Shown in pieces: positions 1 through 4,778 of a stretch of DNA of 6,120 bases. The notes below the pieces were generated by a model that was given only the letters and a program-made list of their open reading frames with translations, was not told the DNA's origin and searched no databases. Position 1 is the first letter of the stretch. Every line of letters starts with the position of its first letter. This DNA comes from an uncultured Clostridia bacterium (GTDB lineage: Bacteria; Bacillota; Clostridia; Christensenellales; Borkfalkiaceae): assembly GCA_947630775.1 (NCBI GenBank), contig CANRIY010000096.1, forward strand, positions 1 to 6,120, given 5' to 3'. Made by a program: the position numbers and the translations under genes.

Positions 1-233
1 GAGGGGGTGTCGTTCTCAATCGTATAACACCCCTTCCGTCACCTTCGGTGACACCCACCCCTCAAGGGGTGGGCAAGGTATTAACTCTCGGCTCCCCCTC
101 GAGGGCACCCGAAGGGCGTGCCTTGTGCTGGAGCTGTCGCGCGCCTTTGCGCGACTGAGGGGGTGTCGTTCTCAATCGTATAACACCCCTTCCGTCACCT
201 TCGGTGACACCCACCCCTCAAGGGGTGGGCAAG
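1..233. repeat. Tandem hairpin-rich repeat, 156-bp period, 1.5 copies
   Basis: Bases 1-77 recur without a mismatch at 157-233, so the period is 156 bp; the first copy begins at the window edge and the array may continue to the left. Each copy contains three inverted repeats: GGGGTGT...ACACCCC (160-166/183-189), GTCACC-ttc-GGTGAC (194-199/203-208) and CCCACCCC...GGGGTGGG (210-217/222-229). The 79-bp interval adds the palindrome CCCTCGAGGG (96-105) and the stem GTCGCGC...GCGCGAC (136-142/149-155). No open frame here resembles a known protein. I infer a non-autonomous interspersed repeat of the kind seen in many clostridial genomes; no transposase or target duplication is visible. A reverse-complement fragment of the same sequence follows spoVT (2939-2955). 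Confidence 0.85.
194..229 (-). terminator. Double hairpin just past the gyrB stop codon (possible 3' end signal)
   Basis: Read on the gyrB strand, the transcript leaves the stop codon and 11 nt later enters a CCCACCCC/GGGGTGGG stem with a TTGA loop (222-229/210-217), then a GTCACC/GGTGAC stem (194-208). The stems are strong, but no U-run follows either one, so this is not a classical intrinsic terminator. It belongs to the repeat unit and may stop transcription weakly, or protect the mRNA 3' end. Confidence 0.3.
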
Positions 234-240
234 AGTTTCG

Positions 241-2154
241 TCAAATATCCAGATCCGTCACCAAAGTGGCGTTTTCTTCGATGAACTGGCGGCGGAGGGA
301 GGGACTCTCGCCCATGAGGAGCGAGAACATCTTGTCCGCTTCCACAGCGTCCTGCATGGACACCTTGATGAGCGTCCTCGTCGCGGGATTCATCGTCGTG
401 TTCCAGAGCTGTTCGGTCGACATCTCGCCGAGCCCCTTATACCGCTGGTACTCCACTTTATTGTTGTTCGCCGCGTCGAAGAGAGTCTTTTCCTCTTCGG
501 AATAGAGATAGACGTCTTCCTTCCCCTTGACGCTCGCCTTATAGAGGGGCGGCTTGGCGGAATAGACGTGCCCGTGCTCGATGAGCGGCCGCATATAGCG
601 GAAAAGAAACGTGAGGAGCAAAATTCTGATGTGCGCCCCGTCGACATCCGCATCGGTCATGGAGATGATGCGGTCGTAGCGGAGTTTGCTCTCGTCGAAG
701 TCGTCCAAAATGCCGCAGCCGAAGGCGGTGATCATCGCCTTGATCTCGGCGTTCTCGAGGGCGCGGTTGAGACGCACCTTTTCGACGTTCAGGATCTTGC
801 CGCGAAGGGGAAGAATGGCCTGAAAACGCCTGTCCCGTCCCTGTTTCGCGGTGCCGCCTGCAGAATCCCCCTCGACGATGTAGATCTCGCAAAGTTCGGG
901 GCGCCTGTCCGAACAGTCGGCGAGTTTCCCGGGGAGCGTCGTGCTCTCCAAAACCCCCTTGCGCCTCGTGAGTTCGCGGGCATTTCTCGCCGCGTCGCGC
1001 GCCTTTTGCGCCGTGATACAGCGGAGGACGAGCTCCCGCGCCTCGGACGGGTGCTCTTCGAGATATTCCCCGAATTTATCGGCGACCGCCTTGTTGACAA
1101 AGGGACGGATAAAGGAATTGTTGAGCTTATCTTTGGTCTGCGATTCGAACTGCGCGTTCTCGAGCTTGACGGAGACGACCGCGGTGATGCCCTCGCGCAC
1201 GTCCTCGCCCGTGAGCTTGTCGGAATCCTTTAAGATGTTGAGCTTCTTCCCCGCGTCGTTGATGACCTTGGTGAGGGCGAGTTTCAGACCCTCGACATGG
1301 GTGCCGCCGTCGATCGTATTGACATTGTTCGCATAGGAGTAAATGACCTCGTTGTAGCTCTCGTTATATTGCAGGGCGACTTCGCAGACGGTCGTCCCCT
1401 CCTGCGCCTCGAAGTAGAGCGGCGCTTCGAACAGCGTCTCCTGCCCCTTGTTGAGCTCTTCGGCGAGCTCGCGGATGCCCCCTTCGTAACAGAAGCAGTC
1501 CTCTCTCTCCTTCCCCTCGCGGCGGTCACAGAGGGTGATCGTGAGTCCCTTGTTGAGGAAGGCGAGCTCCTTAAGGCGGACTCTCAGCGTCTCGTACTTG
1601 AAGACGATGGTCTCGAAGATCTCGGCGTCGGGGAAGAAGGTGACCTTGGTGCCCGTCTTATCGGTGTCGCCGATGATGGCGAGCGGACGCTGGGGCACGC
1701 CGCGGTTGTAGACCTGTTTATAGATATGGCCGTTCTGGTAGACTTCGGCTTCCAGCCACTCCGAAAGGGCGTTGACCGCCTTGACGCCGACGCCGTGCAG
1801 CCCCGACGAGACCTTATATCCCGAATCGCCGCCGAACTTGCCGCCCGCATTGACTTTGGTGAAGACGACCTCGACAGTGGAGATCCCCTCTTTGGGGTGG
1901 ATCGCGGTGGGGATGCCGCGGCCGTTGTCGACGACGGTACAGCTCCCGTCTGCGTTGACCGTGACGTCCACACGGGTACAGTAGCCCGCGAGCGCTTCAT
2001 CGATGGAGTTATCGACGACCTCGCTCACGAGGTGGTGGAGCCCCTTTTCGTCCGTGGAGCTGATGTACATCCCGGGACGTTTTCTGATGTGCTCGAGCCC
2101 GTCGAGGACTTGAATTTGTTCCGCGCCGTAAGCGGTTTCGACCTTATCGGACAT
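241..2154 (-). CDS. gyrB: DNA gyrase subunit B (ATPase subunit)
   Basis: Complete 637-residue GyrB, the normal length for Gram-positive bacteria. GyrB is the ATPase and TOPRIM half of the A2B2 gyrase, which introduces negative supercoils into DNA in the cytoplasm. The N-terminal GHKL ATPase (about 1-220) shows E45 and N49 of EVVDNSIDEA, D76/G78/G80 of DNGRG, GGKF at 104-107 and GLHGVG at 118-123. The transducer domain (about 225-400) has QTK at 339-341. The TOPRIM domain shows EGDSAGG at 428-434 and the metal ligands D501/D503/D505 of TDADVDG. QRYKGLGEM (570-578) and FIEENA (624-629) mark the C-terminus and exclude ParE. Start: ATG with AAGGAG 7 nt upstream. The ATP lid reads KVNAGGKF, where most GyrBs have VLHAGGKF. 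No gyrA is visible; downstream lies only a repeat, and spoVT diverges from the other side. Confidence 0.98.
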   Translation of the reverse strand: MSDKVETAYGAEQIQVLDGLEHIRKRPGMYISSTDEKGLHHLVSEVVDNSIDEALAGYCTRVDVTVNADGSCTVVDNGRGIPTAIHPKEGISTVEVVFTKVNAGGKFGGDSGYKVSSGLHGVGVKAVNALSEWLEAEVYQNGHIYKQVYNRGVPQRPLAIIGDTDKTGTKVTFFPDAEIFETIVFKYETLRVRLKELAFLNKGLTITLCDRREGKEREDCFCYEGGIRELAEELNKGQETLFEAPLYFEAQEGTTVCEVALQYNESYNEVIYSYANNVNTIDGGTHVEGLKLALTKVINDAGKKLNILKDSDKLTGEDVREGITAVVSVKLENAQFESQTKDKLNNSFIRPFVNKAVADKFGEYLEEHPSEARELVLRCITAQKARDAARNARELTRRKGVLESTTLPGKLADCSDRRPELCEIYIVEGDSAGGTAKQGRDRRFQAILPLRGKILNVEKVRLNRALENAEIKAMITAFGCGILDDFDESKLRYDRIISMTDADVDGAHIRILLLTFLFRYMRPLIEHGHVYSAKPPLYKASVKGKEDVYLYSEEEKTLFDAANNNKVEYQRYKGLGEMSTEQLWNTTMNPATRTLIKVSMQDAVEADKMFSLLMGESPSLRRQFIEENATLVTDLDI

Positions 2155-2160
2155 AGAAAT

Positions 2161-2167
2161 TCTCCTT
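2161..2167 (-). promoter_or_regulatory. Ribosome binding site of gyrB
   Basis: On the minus strand AAGGAGA lies just upstream of the ATG at 2154; the core AAGGAG ends 7 nt before the start codon. This is a near-ideal match to the 16S anti-Shine-Dalgarno sequence and fixes the gyrB start. Confidence 0.85.
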
Positions 2168-2175
2168 GCGTGTTT

Positions 2176-2204
2176 TGCGTGTGCGCGCGCACGCGCGTGC
2201 GCGC
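2176..2204. promoter_or_regulatory. Alternating purine/pyrimidine tract with 20-bp palindrome in the gyrB leader
   Basis: All 29 bases from 2176 to 2204 alternate pyrimidine and purine, almost all CG or TG/CA steps, the classical composition for Z-DNA under negative supercoiling. Bases 2185-2204 form a perfect 20-bp palindrome. In the gyrB transcript it would fold into an 8-bp G/C-rich stem with a GCGC loop, close to the expected 5' end (near 2207) and 17 nt upstream of the ribosome binding site. The structure is read directly from the sequence; a role in supercoiling-dependent control or mRNA stability is inference. Confidence 0.6.
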
Positions 2205-2213
2205 CGTATGCCC

Positions 2214-2242
2214 ATTATATCATGAATGAAAAAAAATGTAAA
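2214..2242 (-). promoter_or_regulatory. Sigma-A promoter of gyrB
   Basis: On the minus strand the -35 hexamer TTTACA (2237-2242, 5 of 6 to TTGACA) is followed by a 17-bp spacer and a perfect TATAAT (2214-2219). The spacer ends TGA, giving an extended -10 (TGnTATAAT). The spacer also carries an eight-T run. Transcription should begin near 2207, leaving a leader of about 50 nt before the gyrB ATG. This is the only strong housekeeping promoter I see in the window. Confidence 0.85.
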
Positions 2243-2338
2243 TAAAACGCGGCAAATTTTTTTGGGAGCATGGAAAAATTCTTTGATTTTTCGGATAAGA
2301 TCCGCTTTTTTTGAATTTTCATCGAAATGGCGGAGCCC

Positions 2339-2367
2339 GCATAGAAATTCCAAACCTTCGCATATTG
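2339..2367 (+). promoter_or_regulatory. Sigma-G-like promoter upstream of spoVT
   Basis: GCATA (2339-2343) fits the sigma-G -35 consensus (gHATR). After 17 bp comes CATATTG (2361-2367), 6 of 7 to the -10 consensus cATnHTA. B. subtilis spoVT is transcribed by forespore sigma-G, which makes this placement plausible. The weak point is the short leader: transcription would start near 2374, a few bases before the ribosome binding site. I found no convincing sigma-A promoter on this strand between 2250 and 2375. Confidence 0.4.
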
Positions 2368-2376
2368 AAAGTATAC

Positions 2377-2381
2377 GGAGG
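2377..2381 (+). promoter_or_regulatory. Ribosome binding site of spoVT, decides the start
   Basis: GGAGG lies 7 nt before the ATG at 2389. The frame remains open upstream to a TTG at 2311, but that start has no ribosome binding site and would add 26 residues that do not resemble an AbrB domain, so 2389 is chosen. Confidence 0.85.
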
Positions 2382-2388
2382 TTTTTGT

Positions 2389-2934
2389 ATGAAAGCAACA
2401 GGCATTGTGAGAAGGATCGACGAGCTCGGGCGGGTCGTCATCCCCAAGGAAATAAGGAGAACGCTGCGCATCCGCGAGGGGGATCCGCTGGAGCTCTTTA
2501 CCGACCGCGACGAGCTCATGCTCAAAAAGTACTCCCCGATCGCCTCGCTCGAGCGGTTTGCGGAGGGCACGGCGAAGTCTTTGAGCGAACAGAGCGGATA
2601 TCTCGCCGCCATTCTCGATACGGACGCGGTGCTCGCCGCGGCGGGCACGGGCAAACGGGCGCTCCTCGGCAAGACGGTCACCGAAAAAGTGACGCAGATC
2701 CTCGACGCACGGCAAAGCTATCTCGCCAACAGGGCGGAGGGCGGAGAGGTCTTCCCCATCGTTGAGGGGAGCGACTATCAGGCGACGGCGCAGGTGATCG
2801 TTCCCATCATCACAGGGGGGGATTGCCTCGGCGCGGTCGTCCTTCTCACCTCGGAGGAGGGGGCGACGCTCGAATCCAATGCCGTCAAACTCGCCCGTCT
2901 CACCGCCGACATCATCGCCAACCAGTTTGAGTAA
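2389..2934 (+). CDS. spoVT: Stage V sporulation protein T (AbrB-type transcriptional regulator)
   Basis: A 181-residue protein, close to the 178 residues of B. subtilis SpoVT. SpoVT is a DNA-binding regulator that adjusts the sigma-G regulon in the forespore, affecting spore coat, cortex and germination. Residues 1-50 are a swapped-hairpin AbrB domain with the hallmark MKATGIVRRIDELGRVVIPK, then EIRRTLRIREGDPLELF. Residues about 55-178 fit the GAF-like sensor domain of SpoVT, with no catalytic motif expected. In known homologues the protein is a tetramer built through the AbrB domains. It diverges from gyrB, lies behind a sigma-G-like promoter, and ends 5 bp before a repeat block. In B. subtilis the next genes are yabM and yabN, and their homologues follow here too. 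The full-length GAF domain argues against AbrB or Abh. Confidence 0.96.
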   Translation: MKATGIVRRIDELGRVVIPKEIRRTLRIREGDPLELFTDRDELMLKKYSPIASLERFAEGTAKSLSEQSGYLAAILDTDAVLAAAGTGKRALLGKTVTEKVTQILDARQSYLANRAEGGEVFPIVEGSDYQATAQVIVPIITGGDCLGAVVLLTSEEGATLESNAVKLARLTADIIANQFE

Positions 2935-2938
2935 GGGT

Positions 2939-2968
2939 ACGACACCCCCTCAGTCACGCAAGAGCAGG
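2939..2968. repeat. Inverted fragment of the 1-233 repeat
   Basis: Bases 2939-2955 are the exact reverse complement of 153-169 in the first repeat block (17 of 17). The similarity weakens over the next bases, which resemble 140-152 reversed. The fragment begins 5 bp after the spoVT stop codon. It shows that both intergenic blocks carry the same repeat family in opposite orientations. Confidence 0.7.
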
Positions 2969-2971
2969 GCG

Positions 2972-3116
2972 GCGTCATCCTGAGACGGTGATATGTACGA
3001 AGTCCACGGGAGTAAGTCCCGAAGGATCTCGCCGCTATAGCGGACTGTTTGCCCCCGCGAGATTCTTCGGGAATTGCGATTCGGACTGCGTATCACTCAC
3101 TGTCTCAGAATGACGC
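2972..3116. repeat. 145-bp foldback (imperfect inverted repeat) element
   Basis: Outer arms GCGTCATCCTGAGAC (2972-2986) and GTCTCAGAATGACGC (3102-3116) pair at 14 of 15 positions. Inner arms TCCCGAAGGATCTCG (3017-3031) and CGAGATTCTTCGGGA (3058-3072) also pair at 14 of 15. The odd pair out in each set is a C/T or G/A difference that would be a wobble pair on one RNA strand. Just inside is the 12-bp palindrome CCGCTATAGCGG (3032-3043). The arms resemble the GTCATCCTGAG / GAAGGATCTC repeats I recall from many bacterial intergenic regions. There is no coding capacity, so it looks like a non-autonomous (MITE-like) element; the transcript could form a long hairpin in either direction. Confidence 0.75.
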
Positions 3117-3300
3117 GGGGGGCGCCAAGGGGTCAATCTCGCTGCTCCTCTTAGGGGAAGTACCCGCGCAGCGAGGGATAGGGTTTTGGAGAGCACGAGC
3201 GAGAGGGAACCCCTCAGTCACCTGCGGTGACAGCTCCCCTAAAAGGGGAGCCAAGGGAAGGCCTACCCCATTTGGGGGGAGGCTCCGCCGCAGGCGGTGG
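3117..3300. repeat. Hairpin-rich repeat mosaic before the flippase gene
   Basis: This stretch contains GTCACC-tgc-GGTGAC (3217-3222/3226-3231), the same stem as in the 1-233 block with another loop. Immediately after come GCTCCCCT-aaa-AGGGGAGC (3233-3240/3244-3251), CCCCA-tt-TGGGG (3266-3270/3273-3277) and CCGCC-gca-GGCGG (3285-3289/3293-3297). The open frames across it are low-complexity shadows of these repeats with no recognisable protein. It looks like one or two further elements of the same intergenic repeat family, inserted between spoVT and the flippase gene. Confidence 0.6.
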
Positions 3301-3302
3301 TG

Positions 3303-3329
3303 GGGGGGCAAGCGGGAGCCGAGCCCCCC
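3303..3329 (+). promoter_or_regulatory. Leader hairpin carrying the only SD-like sequence of the flippase gene
   Basis: GGGGGGC (3303-3309) pairs with GCCCCCC (3323-3329) around a 13-nt loop that contains GGGAG (3314-3318). The hairpin ends 6 nt before the ATG at 3336. Without the fold, GGGAG is 17 nt from the start, too far; with the fold, the stem could bring it nearer. It might equally be repeat debris that blocks initiation. The pairing is seen; the effect is inference. Confidence 0.45.
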
Positions 3330-3335
3330 TACATA

Positions 3336-4778
3336 ATGAAGCATGCGAATTTCCTGAAAAACGCGGCGGTGATCTCGCTGGGGGCGTTTGCGGCGAAGGC
3401 GATCGGCGCCGTCTACCGCATCTCCCTCACGGGCATGCTCGGCAGCTATGGGACGGGGCTGTACCAGATGGCGTACCCCCTTTTTGTGCTTCTTCTCACC
3501 TTTTCCTCATCGGGGATCCCGTCCGCGCTCGCCCGCATGATCGCACGGGACAGGGCGCGGGGCGTCGGGGAAAGCGCCATCTTCGGTGCGCTCCGCCTCT
3601 TTGCCCTGCTCGGCGCACTCGGAACTCTTTTGATGTGCGCCCTCTCCCCCATCATGAGCGCGGTGCAGGGGGAGCACGATCTTCTGCGGTGCTATCTTGC
3701 CCTTGCGCCTTCCGTCTTTCTCGTCGCCCTCATCGCGGCGCTGAGGGGGTATTTTCAGGGCAGGGGGGAAATGTCTCCCACGGCGTTTTCGGAGATCGCG
3801 GAACAGCTCGTAAAAACTGCGGCGGGGCTCTTCCTCTCCCGCCTTGCACGCTCTCCCGCCGAAGCGGCGCAGTGCGCCCTCTTTGCCGTGACCCTCTCAG
3901 AACTTTGCGCCCTGTTTTACCTCGCCATGCGCTTCCGCGGAACGAGAAGAGCAAGCCTGCTCCTGCGGGAACGCTCTTCCTTCTCCGTTTTATCGGCGGC
4001 ACTCCCCGTGATGGCGGCTGCGGCGCTGCTGCCCCTCTCGCGCATGGCAGACAGCGTGGTCGTGGTGCGGCTTCTGTCCCGCGTCTCCCCGCGTGCAATT
4101 TCCCTGTACGGGCTTCTGTCGGGCGCGGCGGCGTCCCTTGCCGCGCTCCCCGCGACCCTCTGCTGCGGCATCGTTGCGGCGACGGTGCCAGCCGTCTCAC
4201 AGAGCGTCTCGGGCGGGGACGAAGAAGAGGGAAGGCGCAGGGCGATGTATGCGCTCTCCCTCACACTTCTCCTCTCCGTGCCCCTCTCCGCCGCGCTCGC
4301 TCTTTTTGCCCGCCCCGTCGTCTCCGTTCTCTATCCCGCCCTCCCGGCGGGGGATAGAGATACGCTCGTCTCCCTCTTGCGGCTGCTTGCACTCTCCTCC
4401 GCCTTTCTTGCGGGCGCGGACACTCTCTCGGCGTCCCTCACGGGCATGGGCAGGGCAAGATCGGCCGCACGCTCCATGGGGATCGCCGTATTCGTGAAAT
4501 TTTGCCTGCAATTTCTTCTGATCGGCGGGCGGCTCGGCGTTCTGGGGGCGGCGATCGCCGAGAGCGCATGCTTTCCGGTTGCTTTTTTTCTCGATCTGAT
4601 GTATACTGTAAGAAAAAAGAAGGTGAAAGCGTATGATCACGGTGATCGGATCGGGAACGAAAGAGGGCGAGCTCACCCTGTCGGCGCTCAAGGCGCTCAG
4701 GGAAGCGGACGAAGTGCTCGTGCGCACGGAAGGGATCGCGTGCGTCAGGAGTTTGAGAAGCGAAACGATCCCGTTTGA
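3336..4778 (+). CDS. MOP-family lipid/oligosaccharide flippase, SpoVB/YabM-like
   Basis: A 480-residue membrane protein of the SpoVB/YabM branch of the MOP superfamily, which moves lipid-linked cell-wall or polysaccharide precursors across the membrane. The N-terminus NFLKNAAVISLGAFAAKAIG is typical, as are SSGIPSALARMIARDRARG (58-76), YFQGRGEMSPTAFSEIAEQ (139-157) and YGLLSGAAASLAALPATL (258-275). About 12 hydrophobic segments lie between 9 and 425. The ATG at 3336 is chosen because it directly precedes the conserved N-terminus; the GTG at 3297 would add repeat-encoded residues. The order spoVT-flippase-YabN argues for YabM orthology, but I cannot separate YabM from SpoVB or MurJ-like paralogues. 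Residues 432-480 overlap mazG and look like out-of-frame Arg/Gly-rich sequence. An A AAA AAG slippery site at codons 426-428 could instead give a 433-residue product ending in EGESV. Confidence 0.88.
   Translation: MKHANFLKNAAVISLGAFAAKAIGAVYRISLTGMLGSYGTGLYQMAYPLFVLLLTFSSSGIPSALARMIARDRARGVGESAIFGALRLFALLGALGTLLMCALSPIMSAVQGEHDLLRCYLALAPSVFLVALIAALRGYFQGRGEMSPTAFSEIAEQLVKTAAGLFLSRLARSPAEAAQCALFAVTLSELCALFYLAMRFRGTRRASLLLRERSSFSVLSAALPVMAAAALLPLSRMADSVVVVRLLSRVSPRAISLYGLLSGAAASLAALPATLCCGIVAATVPAVSQSVSGGDEEEGRRRAMYALSLTLLLSVPLSAALALFARPVVSVLYPALPAGDRDTLVSLLRLLALSSAFLAGADTLSASLTGMGRARSAARSMGIAVFVKFCLQFLLIGGRLGVLGAAIAESACFPVAFFLDLMYTVRKKKVKAYDHGDRIGNERGRAHPVGAQGAQGSGRSARAHGRDRVRQEFEKRNDPV
4613..4619 (+). 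other. In-phase A AAA AAG slippery heptamer (possible -1 frameshift site)
   Basis: In the flippase frame the codons aga-aaa-aag place A AAA AAG in the phase used by dnaX-type -1 frameshifting. After a -1 shift the frame reads E-G-E-S-V and stops at TGA 4634-4636, which overlaps the mazG ATG (4633-4635) as ATGA. Without a shift the frame runs to 4778. One missing A in the run of six would look identical, so an assembly error or a real indel remains possible. Confidence 0.5.
4620..4625 (+). promoter_or_regulatory. Ribosome binding site of mazG
   Basis: AAGGTG lies 7 nt before the ATG at 4633, inside the flippase reading frame and right after the slippery heptamer. It supports the chosen mazG start and translational coupling to the flippase gene. 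Confidence 0.65.

Noticed and set aside
1..233. CRISPR array
   Set aside because: The repeated unit is 156 bp in direct tandem with internal hairpins; there are no short repeats with unique 30-40 bp spacers and no cas genes.
1297..2229. 310-residue open frame opposite gyrB
   Set aside because: It mirrors the gyrB codons on the complementary strand, has no family match I recognise, and no ribosome binding site; typical antisense shadow in GC-rich DNA.
2260..2330. Riboswitch or small RNA gene in the gyrB-spoVT interval
   Set aside because: AT-rich sequence with T-runs but no extended base pairing or known aptamer core; nothing beyond promoter-type composition is visible.
2311..2388. N-terminal extension of SpoVT from a TTG start
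   Set aside because: No ribosome binding site, no similarity to the AbrB N-terminus, and it would overlap the likely promoter; the ATG at 2389 has GGAGG at ideal spacing.
3297..3335. N-terminal extension of the flippase from GTG 3297
   Set aside because: It would add 13 residues encoded by repeat sequence ahead of the conserved start, with no ribosome binding site.
3049..3336. 95-residue open frame in the second repeat block
   Set aside because: It is composed entirely of repeat hairpins with low-complexity translation and no protein signature.
3227..4357. 376-residue open frame overlapping the flippase gene in another plus frame
   Set aside because: It is Arg/Pro/Gly-rich, has no recognisable domain, starts inside a repeat hairpin and overlaps a clearly real membrane protein; it is a GC-rich shadow frame.
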